From contig MVQY01000180.1 in assembly GCA_002067325.1 (NCBI GenBank), forward strand, positions 1 through 56,352: a stretch of 56,352 nucleotides of DNA, in the 5' to 3' direction. This document shows, in pieces, positions 9,111 through 17,736 of the stretch. The notes under the pieces were generated by a model. It was not told where the DNA came from. It did no database searches and worked only from the letters and a program-made list of their open reading frames with translations. The translations under genes and the position numbers were made by a program. The stretch is from Methanobacterium sp. PtaU1.Bin097 (GTDB taxonomy: Archaea > Methanobacteriota > Methanobacteria > Methanobacteriales > Methanobacteriaceae). Position 1 is the first letter of the stretch; every line of letters begins with the position of its first letter.

Positions 9111-9800
9111 TTAACTCATACTTTCTAAAGCATTAACGACACAACCGATATTCTCGCCGTTCAGCCCCACAATTACTTCATCTGGTTGTATATCCGCATA
9201 TTTACGTGACCCACTGCAACCCAGGGTTATGTTGGGTCTTTTCCTGGTGAATGGCCCGGCGACAGCATCGGCGCAGATGGACTGGATACCGGAAAAGTCA
9301 GCTTCCACCCGGCCTCCCAGGGTGTAGATCAAGGCTTGGGCCAGTTTCATTGCCTGGGCAGGGTTGCAGATTAACACTATGACGTCGGGGTCGAATTCAG
9401 CCTCTTCTAATGGTGCATAAATTAATGCGTACATCATTTGTTCTATTTTTGGTATTTCATCTATGGTCCTTTTAGCTGATCCAATGCTGGAGAATCTACC
9501 GAGACTCTGGTACATTTCACCGGTCTTCACCTTCTCCGGAGCTTCTATTAGTCCCAGTGCAGAGGCGCCTCCCTTACAGGTCTGTTCCTCGGCGGTGGTG
9601 TAAAATATTTCCCCCTGGCTAGCCTTTTGCACCAGTTCACAGTGCCTGGCACCGCTTTCTAATTTCTTGATACCCTCTGGGATATCTTCTTCTCGTAAAA
9701 CAAACTTTATAGCCACAGGAGACTTGCTTAATTTTAGATGCTCTTTTAATTTATCTGAAATCCAATCGTATCCATTTACATCACAAGAAATTTCTGCCAT
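9111..9800 (-). CDS. DUF169 family protein
   Basis: About 229 residues. DUF169 proteins are common in methanogens and anaerobes; their function is not established. Conserved cysteines are visible in ARHCELV, EQTCKGG, VLICNPAQ, SICADAV and LGCSGSRKY, which suggests metal or cluster binding. The ATG at 9800 is chosen over a GTG at 9809 because the GTG is part of the ribosome binding site GGTGAGAATC. It is transcribed divergently from the TetR gene, with about 170 bp between them. Confidence 0.8.
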   Translation of the reverse strand: MAEISCDVNGYDWISDKLKEHLKLSKSPVAIKFVLREEDIPEGIKKLESGARHCELVQKASQGEIFYTTAEEQTCKGGASALGLIEAPEKVKTGEMYQSLGRFSSIGSAKRTIDEIPKIEQMMYALIYAPLEEAEFDPDVIVLICNPAQAMKLAQALIYTLGGRVEADFSGIQSICADAVAGPFTRKRPNITLGCSGSRKYADIQPDEVIVGLNGENIGCVVNALESMS

Positions 9801-9916
9801 GATTCTCACCAGTTTTTAATATATATTCATTTGATTATTTAACTGTTGAGACATTGTTAATTGAATATTTAGTTAAAATATTCTGAATGAACGTTAGTTT
9901 TTTATAGTAGAAGTTA

Positions 9917-9953
9917 TTTATATCATTGTAAAAAATGAACAAACGTTTGTTCA
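9917..9953 (+). promoter_or_regulatory. Promoter and TetR operator palindrome
   Basis: TGAACAAACGTTTGTTCA at 9936-9953 is a perfect 18-bp inverted repeat, 15 bp before the TetR start codon. A TATA-like TTTATAT at 9917-9923 places the expected transcription start about 25 bp downstream, inside the palindrome. A bound repressor would therefore block initiation of its own gene and the genes behind it. Confidence 0.75.
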
Positions 9954-9968
9954 ATCGAGGTAACTGTC

Positions 9969-10634
9969 ATGAAAAAAAATTCTGAAAATAAAGCTACAAA
10001 TATTCAAAACAAAACTAAAAAACCCACTAAAGAGAAAATATTCGACTCCGCAGTTGATCTATTCTCAAAAAAAGGTTATAATGATGTTTCTATAAGAGAA
10101 ATCGCCAAAGAGGCCGGAATAAGAGAAGGCTCTATATACAATCATTACAAAAATAAAGAAACCCTATTGGATGCTATAATAGAATATTTTAAAACCGAAT
10201 TCAATAAGAGCAACAAGCCAGAAGAGGAATTCACCGATTTCATGTCCCAGGGACCTGAAGTGATATTTGAAGAGGGTGTTAGACTGTATATGGAACGCAT
10301 TAACACCAGAAAGATGGAAAAAATTTGGCGATTAATCTGCATTGAAACCTATCACAACGATAAAATACGGGAATTCTTCAATGAAGAACTATTAGAAAAA
10401 CCATTAGCAGGGTGGGAAGAACTCTTCAAGACCTTGATTGGAAAGAATATGATTAAACCCGTAAATCCAAGAATACTGGCTTACGAATACTGGTCTTTTG
10501 CCATATTCCTGTTTTTTGACTGCTATATCTTGAAATATGATGATGATTTTGACTTCTGCATGAAAGAAGGTCTAGAAAAAATGACCAACCATACCAAATT
10601 CCTTTTAGAATCCATTAAACTCCGTACGAATTAA
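9969..10634 (+). CDS. TetR/AcrR family transcriptional regulator
   Basis: 221 residues. A lysine-rich N-terminal arm (1-22) is followed by the TetR DNA-binding domain (EKIFDSAVDLFSKKGY..., HTH at about 39-60 with IREIAKEAGIREGSIYNHYK). The C-terminal ligand-binding half is divergent, as usual. It is the first gene of a probable operon with an EFR1 protein (ATG 11 nt after this stop codon) and a small membrane protein, and the palindrome just upstream suggests autorepression. The inducer is unknown. TetR regulators are less common in archaea than in bacteria, so transfer from bacteria is possible. Confidence 0.9.
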   Translation: MKKNSENKATNIQNKTKKPTKEKIFDSAVDLFSKKGYNDVSIREIAKEAGIREGSIYNHYKNKETLLDAIIEYFKTEFNKSNKPEEEFTDFMSQGPEVIFEEGVRLYMERINTRKMEKIWRLICIETYHNDKIREFFNEELLEKPLAGWEELFKTLIGKNMIKPVNPRILAYEYWSFAIFLFFDCYILKYDDDFDFCMKEGLEKMTNHTKFLLESIKLRTN

Positions 10635-10644
10635 GGTGTTAAAT

Positions 10645-11499
10645 ATGAGTACAGAAATCTATTACTTTTCAGGAACCGGTAATTCCTTACATGTGGCCAA
10701 AGAGCTGCAAAAGAGAATCCCAGATACAAAATTGATACCAGTGGTAAGCCTCTTAGATGATGATATTATTCAAACCAGTGGAGAATCCATAGGTTTTGTT
10801 TTCCCGGTGCATGCCTTGACCATCCCTATAGCCTTCAAAAAATTTCTGAGAAAAATTGATCCATCTTCAGCAAAATACATATTTGCAGTTGCAACCAGGT
10901 ATGGCACAGAATTTAGAGGCTTTAAAACCATAGACGGCTTTTTAAAGAAGAAAAATAAAATTCTTGATTCTCATTTCATCTTAAATATGGGACATAATGA
11001 GGAAATAAGGCGTGAAGGATATAAAGTACCAACCGAAGCCGAGATCTTAAAAATAGAATCATCAGTCCAAGAACGATTAGATTATATTTACAAAATAATT
11101 GTAAACCAAGAAACACACCAGGAAAAAGATACAGATTACATAGTTCCTGTAAATTATCTAATGGAAAAATTCGTCCTTTCTGCAATGGCAATTTCTGAAT
11201 ATATCGGTGGAGTTAATTACTTCTATTCAGATTCAAAGTGCACAAGCTGCCAGACATGTGAAAAAGTCTGTTTATCAGGAAAGATTAAAATAGCAGATAA
11301 GAAACCCGTATGGCAAAAAGATGTTTTCTGTTACATGTGTTATGCATGTGTAAATTTATGTCCCTCTGAGTCAGTCCAAATAAAAGACATTCCCTGTATT
11401 AAATCATATACCAAAGAAAATGGAAGGTATCCTCATCCCTACGCCACTGCAAACGACATTTTAATACAAAAAAGTAAATGGAGGTATCATCATGAATAA
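10645..11499 (+). CDS. EFR1 family flavodoxin-ferredoxin protein
   Basis: 284 residues. The N-terminal flavodoxin-like half has the FMN phosphate-binding loop YFSGTGNSLHVA (residues about 7-18). The C-terminal half has two [4Fe-4S] ferredoxin motifs: C199, C202, C205, C209 and C229, C232, C235, C239. This is the EFR1 architecture, a soluble electron-transfer protein of anaerobes. The ATG at 10645 is preferred over an upstream GTG (10636) that forms part of the GGTG ribosome binding site. It follows the TetR gene closely and overlaps the next gene by 8 nt, so the three are probably one operon controlled by the TetR protein. Confidence 0.9.
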   Translation: MSTEIYYFSGTGNSLHVAKELQKRIPDTKLIPVVSLLDDDIIQTSGESIGFVFPVHALTIPIAFKKFLRKIDPSSAKYIFAVATRYGTEFRGFKTIDGFLKKKNKILDSHFILNMGHNEEIRREGYKVPTEAEILKIESSVQERLDYIYKIIVNQETHQEKDTDYIVPVNYLMEKFVLSAMAISEYIGGVNYFYSDSKCTSCQTCEKVCLSGKIKIADKKPVWQKDVFCYMCYACVNLCPSESVQIKDIPCIKSYTKENGRYPHPYATANDILIQKSKWRYHHE

Positions 11500-11866
11500 A
11501 TCAAGAATCACAGCCCCAATTCTAGGTGTATTCGCCGGGCTTGGAGGCGGAGTGTTCCATGGTATTGGAGAAATTCTCCAAGGGAGCGTAACCCCTAATG
11601 GAATCTACATACAGGCCTGGCCTATCATGCAAGCAACCGCTGGGGAACCTGCAATGACCATAGTTCCTAATTTCCTGTTGACCGGAATATTAGCCATAAT
11701 CATGGGCATTGTGGTTACCATATTGGTCTGTCAAATATATTGAAAGGAAAAACGCGGCTTAATCCTGATTCTATTATCAATAATAATGCTCCTACTAGGA
11801 GGTGGAATCATTCCACCCATAATCGGGGCGATAGGAGGAATAATAGGTACAAGAATTAGAACATGA
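11492..11866 (+). pseudogene. Small membrane protein gene disrupted by two compensating indels
   Basis: From the ATG the frame encodes 83 residues with two hydrophobic segments and stops at TGA 11741. Beyond it the same frame continues with LILILLSIIMLLLGGG and a hydrophobic tail to a second stop at 11864-11866. Between about 11721 and 11760 the +1 frame reads WSVKYIERKNAA, which joins the two halves smoothly. One extra T near 11722 and one missing base near 11760 would restore a single 125-residue three-segment membrane protein. As it stands the product is truncated or the gene is inactive; a sequence error is also possible. It overlaps the EFR1 gene by 8 nt and closes the TetR operon. I do not recognise a named family with certainty. 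Confidence 0.6.
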
Positions 11867-11901
11867 CAAAAGAATTTAGAAAAAAGAAGAAATATTCTGA
11901 G

Positions 11902-12633
11902 TTAACTAATCCCATCGACCAGTTCCTTTATCTTATCTTCTACTTTAGAATTGTTTTCTACCACGGTTCCAGTTACTATTATATCTGCACCGGCATCTGC
12001 TATTTTACGGGCGGTTTCACCGTCCCTGATCCCGCCACCGACTATCAGTATTAAATCTGTGGCTTTTTTCACTTTGGCTATCATTTCTTCTGGTATGGGT
12101 TGATCTGCACCGGAACCGGCCTCCAGGTAGAGGAGTTTCATTCCGAAAAACTCAGCCGCCATAGCGTAGGCCACTGTAATATCTGGCTTGTCCCTGGGTA
12201 TCAGTTTAGCATCTCCTATCCATCCCACGGTTCCGCCGGGCTCCACAACCATGTATCCCATGGAAATAGTTTCAATGCCCAGTTTTTTTACCAGCGGGGC
12301 TCCCAGGGCCGGGGCTCCTATTATCCAGTAGGGGTTGCTGGAATTTAGGAGACTCATAAAGAATATGGCGTCTGCATATTTACTCACACCACTTATGTTA
12401 CCGGGAAATAATATGATAGGGACATCAACATTCTCCTGAAGGGCTTTAGCAGTTAAATCAAGCTCAATGGAATCGGTTGTAGATCCGCCGAGCATTATAC
12501 CGTCTGTTCCACCGGCTACGGCATTTTTAGCTATTTCCACCGCTTTATCCGGGGGTTGCTCTTCCGGATCTAAAAGGGTCAGATGGAGCTTTTTTTCTTT
12601 TAGCCGCTCTCTCAGGTAACTTTCAACGTTCAT
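11902..12633 (-). CDS. Geranylgeranylglyceryl phosphate synthase
   Basis: 243 residues. TIM-barrel prenyltransferase making the first ether bond of archaeal lipids, from geranylgeranyl diphosphate and glycerol-1-phosphate. Family motifs are present: LTLLDPEE near the N-terminus, GTDGIMLGGSTT, YLEAGSGA (product-binding region), and the phosphate-binding loops IVGGGIRDGE and GADIIVTGTVVE. The ATG at 12633 is chosen because GTGATC, the ribosome binding site, contains the upstream GTG candidate. It follows L40e and Tsr3 on the same strand, a cluster of housekeeping genes. Confidence 0.93.
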   Translation of the reverse strand: MNVESYLRERLKEKKLHLTLLDPEEQPPDKAVEIAKNAVAGGTDGIMLGGSTTDSIELDLTAKALQENVDVPIILFPGNISGVSKYADAIFFMSLLNSSNPYWIIGAPALGAPLVKKLGIETISMGYMVVEPGGTVGWIGDAKLIPRDKPDITVAYAMAAEFFGMKLLYLEAGSGADQPIPEEMIAKVKKATDLILIVGGGIRDGETARKIADAGADIIVTGTVVENNSKVEDKIKELVDGIS

Positions 12634-12696
12634 TATGATCACGGGTAAAGTGTAAAAGGAATATTAAAAATTATAGGGGTTAAAAAAAGCCTAAAC

Positions 12697-12843
12697 TTAT
12701 CCCCTTGGCTCTTTGGCCTTGTATCTCAATCCTTTATATCCGCATTTCCTGCAGGTCTTGGCAGTTGGCGGGTTTCTTGCGTTACATTTGAGACAAATTT
12801 TGATCTTGAAAATTCTATTTTCAGCTTCTTCAAATCTAGCCAT
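12697..12843 (-). CDS. rpl40e: 50S ribosomal protein L40e
   Basis: 48 residues, found by reading the short gap between Tsr3 and GGGP synthase. It starts MARFEEAENRIFKIKICLKC and contains the four zinc cysteines in a C-x2-C-x9-C-x2-C arrangement (CLKC ... CRKCG), ending KAKEPRG, which is typical of archaeal L40e. The strong ribosome binding site GGAGGAT overlaps the Tsr3 stop codon, so expression is probably coupled to Tsr3. Length equals the usual 47-50 residues. Confidence 0.95.
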   Translation of the reverse strand: MARFEEAENRIFKIKICLKCNARNPPTAKTCRKCGYKGLRYKAKEPRG

Positions 12844-12848
12844 AAATT

Positions 12849-13358
12849 TTATCCTCCTATGAAATCATTTTGAATCTTAACAACTTCCATGCTGTCTTTA
12901 GCATTGGAATAAGCTTCTAATAGCTCGTGGTTTAGCTCTAGAAAATGAGGTCCCCACTTGAACTGGGACATGATGTTGGTAGCAATATCTTTGAACCCCA
13001 CTATATAAAAGGTTGCTGCAATAGCCTCTGCGGTGGAAAGGATGCAGGGCTTCCCATAATTGGTGGGATTAGCAGCCACCAGGAATGGAAGTGAGCGGTG
13101 ATGTTTCCGTCCTTTAAACATTACGGAAGACCCGTCTATCTTCTTCCATGAGCAATCCAGTGCTGAAATACCGTTTTCCTCTACTGTTTTCCTATCTTCA
13201 GGTGACAACGCCTTCTGAGAGAAGGGATCAAGAACTATAGCACCGGTAGGTAGTTGGTTTAGTTTGGTTACTATTTTAACCTTTCCCCCACGGGCCAGGC
13301 GTACAGTGGTACATTTACGCCGATCACATTCTTCGGCGTGGTAGACAACGACTTTCAT
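12849..13358 (-). CDS. tsr3: 16S rRNA aminocarboxypropyltransferase Tsr3
   Basis: 169 residues. Tsr3 transfers the 3-amino-3-carboxypropyl group from SAM to a hypermodified base of small-subunit rRNA. The pattern is typical: N-terminal DxxxCDRRKCT-like segment (AEECDRRKCT), IVLDPFSQKALSPED, DCSWKK, RSLPFLVAANPTNYGKPC and the tail FKWGPHFLELNHELL. It is 5 nt upstream of L40e on the same strand. Its start codon faces and touches the start of the unrelated gene on the plus strand. Confidence 0.92.
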   Translation of the reverse strand: MKVVVYHAEECDRRKCTTVRLARGGKVKIVTKLNQLPTGAIVLDPFSQKALSPEDRKTVEENGISALDCSWKKIDGSSVMFKGRKHHRSLPFLVAANPTNYGKPCILSTAEAIAATFYIVGFKDIATNIMSQFKWGPHFLELNHELLEAYSNAKDSMEVVKIQNDFIGG

Positions 13359-13405
13359 TGTATCACGAAAATGGTATATCTATCATTGATTCTCAACTAT
13401 ATAAT

Positions 13406-14095
13406 ATGTTCTCTGCAAATGAAAAAAATATCCTCCAAGTAGCTTCTGCGTTAAAGCTACCTTACTGGTGGGTTGAGATGGTAGCCATAGAATATTTAAA
13501 TTGCAGAGAATTCGCCACACGGGATGAAATTTGGACCTTTAATTTTGATTTGATTTCCAAAGAGGACTTAATTAAAGCAGTCAGAACTCGAAAAATTGTA
13601 GTATCATCTCCTATAATTCATTATCCCCCCCTAGTTAAAAGTTTACTAAAGAGTTTGGAAAATTATTTTTTAGGGAGAAATGATGATATTGAGGGTTTTG
13701 TTACTGAAGGTTCTGTGTCCAGGGATGATTTTCCAAACGAAGTTGAATTTATAGATTTTTGGGATCCCAAGCTCTCTTTTTCAGAGTATTTCCAAGTTCA
13801 TGATGATGGGCGGTTCTGGCAGTGGAAAATTGCAAAATTAACTCCCATCAAAGGCGAAACTTACAGTAAATGGTCTTCATCAGAGATTGACCTTACCCCC
13901 ATCAATGAGATGGAGGTTAAGCTTAAAAACTTAAGGGATAACATCATTAAACCCGGAAAACAGGGGCATGCAGAATTTAAACTTGAAGTAAAGGGTTATT
14001 ACAGGGAACTCAAGAGTATAAGAACTGGAATTTTCTCAAACCTATGGAAAATCCACCTAAAAAATAAAGATTACTGGATTAGAAGCCGAAAGTAA
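13406..14095 (+). CDS. Uncharacterised protein
   Basis: About 229 residues from the ATG at 13406 (245 from a TTG at 13358 that would overlap the tsr3 start). I do not recognise a family. It is soluble, rich in Trp and acidic residues, with no signal peptide or membrane segment. Features that may help a search are YWWVEMVAIEYLNC near the N-terminus, VEFIDFWDP in the middle and FSNLWKIHLKNKDYW at the end. It stands alone between tsr3 (divergent) and a flavin reductase-like gene (convergent, 6 bp apart). Normal codon use suggests a real gene. Confidence 0.6.
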   Translation: MFSANEKNILQVASALKLPYWWVEMVAIEYLNCREFATRDEIWTFNFDLISKEDLIKAVRTRKIVVSSPIIHYPPLVKSLLKSLENYFLGRNDDIEGFVTEGSVSRDDFPNEVEFIDFWDPKLSFSEYFQVHDDGRFWQWKIAKLTPIKGETYSKWSSSEIDLTPINEMEVKLKNLRDNIIKPGKQGHAEFKLEVKGYYRELKSIRTGIFSNLWKIHLKNKDYWIRSRK

Positions 14096-14101
14096 TCAAC
14101 C

Positions 14102-14686
14102 TTAAATATACTCGTTTTCGTCTCCTTCTAACTTCAACTCCTTACCAGCATCCCAGGCCTTACCAATATTCTCACCCAGTGTCCAATAGTTGTTGTCCGG
14201 CATGGTAAGTAATAATGGGGCGATTTTCTTTATATCCGGTACATCCCCTTTTAAATAATCCTTTCCAATATAAGATTCCATTATTTCCCCAATTAAGAGT
14301 TCATTAGAGGGCATTTCATGGATGTCCACCAGTTTGCATTCCATGGTGAGGGGACATTCCTCTATCATAGGGGCCGTCTCCAACTTACCATAAAATACGT
14401 TGAAGAGCTTTGATTTATCACTTTCCCTACCTGAAACCAGCCCACAGTAATCCGTTTCCTTTACCATATCCTTTGAAGGTATGTTTATACTGAAGGTCTC
14501 ATTTTCCTCTATTCCCTCAAAACTATAGTGTAGCTTGTTTATTGCCGCACCTATAAGTGGTGGTGTCGAGTTAAGTCTGCTCACCCATCCTAATGCCATG
14601 AAATTAGCTTTTCCCCCAATATTTATTCCTAAAAGAGTCACAGGCATGGGTATAAAAATATTCGAGCCTAGTTTAACCTTTTCCAT
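14102..14686 (-). CDS. Flavin reductase-like / flavoredoxin family protein
   Basis: 194 residues. The sequence follows the FMN-binding split-barrel flavin reductase family (DIM6/NTAB): PMPVTLLG at the N-terminus, NFMALGWVSRLNSTPPLIGAA, FSINIPSKDM, DYCGLVSGRESDKSKLF and a C-terminal WTLGENIGKAWDAGK. Members bind FMN and pass electrons. The partner is unknown. It is a single gene, separated by about 110 bp from the chelatase-like gene upstream on the same strand. Confidence 0.85.
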   Translation of the reverse strand: MEKVKLGSNIFIPMPVTLLGINIGGKANFMALGWVSRLNSTPPLIGAAINKLHYSFEGIEENETFSINIPSKDMVKETDYCGLVSGRESDKSKLFNVFYGKLETAPMIEECPLTMECKLVDIHEMPSNELLIGEIMESYIGKDYLKGDVPDIKKIAPLLLTMPDNNYWTLGENIGKAWDAGKELKLEGDENEYI

Positions 14687-14798
14687 GAAATATCACCCCA
14701 AAAATTTTTTTAATTCAGGTTTTTTTTTAGAATAATCCTTATAGAGATTTAAAATATCCTTCACTTAGAGGTTTAAGAACACTTGACAATCCTAAAAA

Positions 14799-16796
14799 TT
14801 ACACCTGATTACGTTCATACTCCAGTATCTTAGAGACTGCAGCCCCTGGATTGGCCAGGTCCTCTACATCATAGTAACGGCCCCCGGCTGCCAGAGCTAA
14901 ATCCATATTGAATTCATGCCCATATTTAACCGCTTTTTCAAAGTTTATAACTATGGTTGGTATTTCATTATCCTTTAAATCCTGGGCAATCTTCATGGCG
15001 TCCTGCACCGGCCCCTCCTTAATACCTATGTTGGGCATTCCATCGGTGAGGATGATCATCATAGGGACATACTCATCCCTCATTTTCTCCTGCTTGAGTA
15101 TTTCAAACCCCTTATGTAAACCGCTCGCCAGGGGTGTGGTTCCTCCCACCCGTATATTGTCCAGTTGTTCCTGAAAAGAGGATGCTCGACGGGTGGTGGG
15201 TATTATGATCTCGGCCTCAACACCTTTAAATCCAACCACACTGAGTTTATCCTTATGGCGGTTGACATCCTCTACCAGTCTATTTAGAATCCCTTTAACC
15301 CTATTGGCTTTCCTATCACTGAACATTGAGCCGCTTATATCAACTACCAATGCTATGGATGCTTTGGCACCGTGTTTTCTTACTTTATGGCGGATATCTG
15401 CAGTTTTTACTTCTATATTTCCAGTTGAACCTGTCGCGGCAGCGCGGAGGGTTGCATCAATCGCTATATCACTTGAAACGTCCTTTGGAAGTTTACTTTT
15501 AACGTATCGGCCTTTGATGGTTTTAGAATCCACCCTCTTACCATAGAGTTTCTTCGTCTGTTTTCCTCTCATTTTAAGGAGTTTCTTTATATCAGCTTCT
15601 TGGTAATCTTCTTCAACCAGTTCTTCTTCTTGTTCCTTGGTTTTAAGTTTCATTCCCCGTTTTTTATCCCTGGGTGGTGGCGGCTGAAGTTTTTTTTTGG
15701 TTTCCTGCCCTTCTTTTCGGGGAGATTCCTGATTTTCCTGGGGAGATAATTCAGATTTATCTTTATTCTCCTGTTCCTCTTCCTTCTGGGGTAATTCAGA
15801 TTTAGCCTGTTCTATCTGCTTTTTAACTTTATCTTTATCAAATGATGTTGCGTGGAATCTCTCACCCAATACCAGGAGGACAGCTTCTTCCACGTGGTCC
15901 TCAGTTACGGTGGTTTGGTCGTTGTAGGCGGCGATTGTTTTGGCTGTTTTTAAAATTGCGATGTCCGCCCGGTGGCCGTCTACGCCCATATCCATACATA
16001 ACTGGGCTATAACTTCCAGCAGATAACGTGGAATTTCCATGTTCTTCAGTATTTTCCGGGCTTTGACTATACTCTGCCTGACTGCTTCCTGTTTTTCCTG
16101 GAATTTCTCCTGGAATTTCTCAGGATACTTTTCATATTCTTCCCTTCTCTCCATTATCTTAACCCGGTCTTCCAGTTCCATGATGCTGCTGACCACGATG
16201 TGCAGCCCTATCCTATCTGAAAGCTGGGGGCGGAGCTCTCCCTCTGCCGGGTTCATGGTCCCTACCAGTATGAAGTTGGATGGGTGGGTGAAGGAAACTC
16301 CTTCCCTTTCCACTATGTTTATACCATAGGCTGCGGCGTCCAGTAGGACATCCACCAGGTTATCGTCCAGGAGATTGATTTCATCCACATATAATATGTT
16401 ACGGTTAGCTTCTGCCAGTAAACCGGGTTCGAGGGCTTTTACACCTTCCTTTAAGGCCTTTTCTATATTTATGGAACCAACCACTCTGTCTTCAGTGGCC
16501 CCCAGAGGTAATTCTACCACCCTCATTTTTTTCTCTTCAATCTCGAAATCATTAGATTTGCAAGACTGGCAGATTGAACTGGTATCTTCCGGGTCGCAGT
16601 TAAATGGACACCCTTTAACAACTTTTATAGGGGGAAGTAAGTCTGCCAGTGCCCTAACAGCCGTGGTCTTACCGGTACCCTTCTCCCCTTTTATTAAAAC
16701 CCCACCGATACTTGGATTTATGGCGTTTAATATCAGGGATTTTTTTATATTTTCTTGTCCTACTATGGCGGTAAATGGGAAAATAAAATCTTTCAA
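14799..16796 (-). CDS. Chelatase-type AAA/VWA protein (ChlI-ChlD fusion)
   Basis: About 665 residues. The N-terminal AAA+ part resembles Mg-chelatase ChlI: Walker A GEKGTGKTTAVRAL near residues 37-50, a cysteine group CPFNC...CQSC next to it, Walker B ILYVDEINLL and GTMNPAEGELRPQLSDR. A charged Lys/Glu/Gln-rich linker (about 340-420) joins it to a C-terminal VWA domain with MIDAS motif DISGSM near residue 490. Such ChlID proteins work with a CobN/ChlH-type large subunit to insert a metal into a tetrapyrrole; the large subunit is not in the window. TTG at 16796 has GGTGA at good distance; an in-frame GTG at 16805 is inside that site. Confidence 0.85.
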   Translation of the reverse strand: MKDFIFPFTAIVGQENIKKSLILNAINPSIGGVLIKGEKGTGKTTAVRALADLLPPIKVVKGCPFNCDPEDTSSICQSCKSNDFEIEEKKMRVVELPLGATEDRVVGSINIEKALKEGVKALEPGLLAEANRNILYVDEINLLDDNLVDVLLDAAAYGINIVEREGVSFTHPSNFILVGTMNPAEGELRPQLSDRIGLHIVVSSIMELEDRVKIMERREEYEKYPEKFQEKFQEKQEAVRQSIVKARKILKNMEIPRYLLEVIAQLCMDMGVDGHRADIAILKTAKTIAAYNDQTTVTEDHVEEAVLLVLGERFHATSFDKDKVKKQIEQAKSELPQKEEEQENKDKSELSPQENQESPRKEGQETKKKLQPPPPRDKKRGMKLKTKEQEEELVEEDYQEADIKKLLKMRGKQTKKLYGKRVDSKTIKGRYVKSKLPKDVSSDIAIDATLRAAATGSTGNIEVKTADIRHKVRKHGAKASIALVVDISGSMFSDRKANRVKGILNRLVEDVNRHKDKLSVVGFKGVEAEIIIPTTRRASSFQEQLDNIRVGGTTPLASGLHKGFEILKQEKMRDEYVPMMIILTDGMPNIGIKEGPVQDAMKIAQDLKDNEIPTIVINFEKAVKYGHEFNMDLALAAGGRYYDVEDLANPGAAVSKILEYERNQV

Positions 16797-16986
16797 TAGT
16801 CTCACCGTTTATTGCTGGTTTTATTCTTTAGCTTCAACCTTTTAAAAATTCCAAGTTAATACTTGTTAAATTTTTTGTTGTTCATTGGTATTAAAAATCT
16901 TGTTTTAAATAAAATAAAAAATTGTTTAAAAATGTTACACAAAAGATAAATATCCCAGTTTACATACCTCACATTGGTGATATAGA

Positions 16987-17142
16987 ATGTGTACTGTTGG
17001 CGGTCCAATGGCCGACATTAAAATGAAAAAACTAAAAACTAAAAAGTACCGGTGCCTGGATTGTGGAAATGAATTTAAAGGTATTGGAAAAAGAGTAGTA
17101 TGTCCTTCATGTCAGTCAGACAATGTAGAAGAGTCAAGTTAA
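16987..17142 (+). CDS. Small zinc-ribbon protein
   Basis: 51 residues starting MCTVGGPMADIKMKK. A treble-clef or rubredoxin-like zinc ribbon is formed by CLDC and CPSC (C23, C26, C39, C42). The ribosome binding site GGTGA lies 7 nt before the ATG and the 5' side has AT-rich promoter sequence, so this is a real short gene. Its 3' end overlaps the possible start of the next frame. Function is unknown; small zinc ribbons often bind nucleic acid or act as adaptors. Confidence 0.8.
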   Translation: MCTVGGPMADIKMKKLKTKKYRCLDCGNEFKGIGKRVVCPSCQSDNVEESS

Positions 17143-17582
17143 GTCCTGATGAAATTTTGTTTTTAAAGGGAAGCTCTGGAGAACTGGGAATAGTCAAAGC
17201 CTCAAAAGACCTGCAGATATTCATAGGAACACCTGATGGCGAAGAAGTAGTCCAATTTCTCCAGGCCGATGATTTGATAGCTGTTTCTGTATTTTCTGTC
17301 GGGGAAATGGCAGAAAAAGGTGTAAGATGTATGGTCCATCTCCTGAAAGATCATGCCTCTCCCATCGTTGTTCTCCCAGAAAACCATCCCACATCCAAGA
17401 GACTCAGCATGGTCGTATCCTGCGGAGATCTTATCCGACTGGATTGCGGCATACAACCAGGTACTCATCCTGAACAGGATATTCTCTGCGCCTGCGAAGA
17501 CCTCTCCGGGGTTGAAATACGGGCCGTGAACGGTGGTGTGGAGATAAAGGGATCCGCTGATTTTATAGTTGAAAAATTGTAA
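17109..17582 (+). CDS. Uncharacterised methanogen protein
   Basis: Up to 157 residues; family not recognised. It has beta-rich character with segments GELGIVKASKDLQIFIGTPDGEEVV, VVLPENHPTSKRLSMVVSCGD and AVNGGVEIKGSADFIVEKL, and two cysteines in ILCACED. The start is uncertain: ATGs at 17100 and 17109 lie inside the zinc-ribbon gene in another frame, and a TTG at 17157 lies just after it; none has a clear ribosome binding site. Translational coupling to the zinc-ribbon gene is likely. Confidence 0.65.
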   Translation: MSVRQCRRVKLSPDEILFLKGSSGELGIVKASKDLQIFIGTPDGEEVVQFLQADDLIAVSVFSVGEMAEKGVRCMVHLLKDHASPIVVLPENHPTSKRLSMVVSCGDLIRLDCGIQPGTHPEQDILCACEDLSGVEIRAVNGGVEIKGSADFIVEKL

Positions 17583-17707
17583 TTTAGAATTAAATAATAA
17601 CTAAATAATTAAGTTAATAATCCGGAACTTCAAAATTTCATTAAGTTCGAATGAAAAACATTAAATTAGAATAAATTAAATTTTTCTCTAAAGGTTAAAA
17701 TAAGTAA

Positions 17708-17718
17708 GATATATCTTT
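17708..17718 (+). promoter_or_regulatory. TATA box, probably giving a leaderless mRNA
   Basis: AGATATATCTT is centred 24 bp before the ATG of the DUF116 gene, the distance expected between a TATA box and the transcription start in archaea. No ribosome binding site is present before that ATG (ggccacccct). Both points suggest transcription begins at or next to the start codon. Confidence 0.45.
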
Positions 17719-17736
17719 AAAAAAAAGGCCACCCCT

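Noticed and set aside
11741..11743. In-frame TGA as a possible selenocysteine codon
   Set aside because: The sequence between the halves reads sensibly only in the +1 frame, so indels explain it better. No SECIS-like element was seen and selenocysteine use is not expected in this order.
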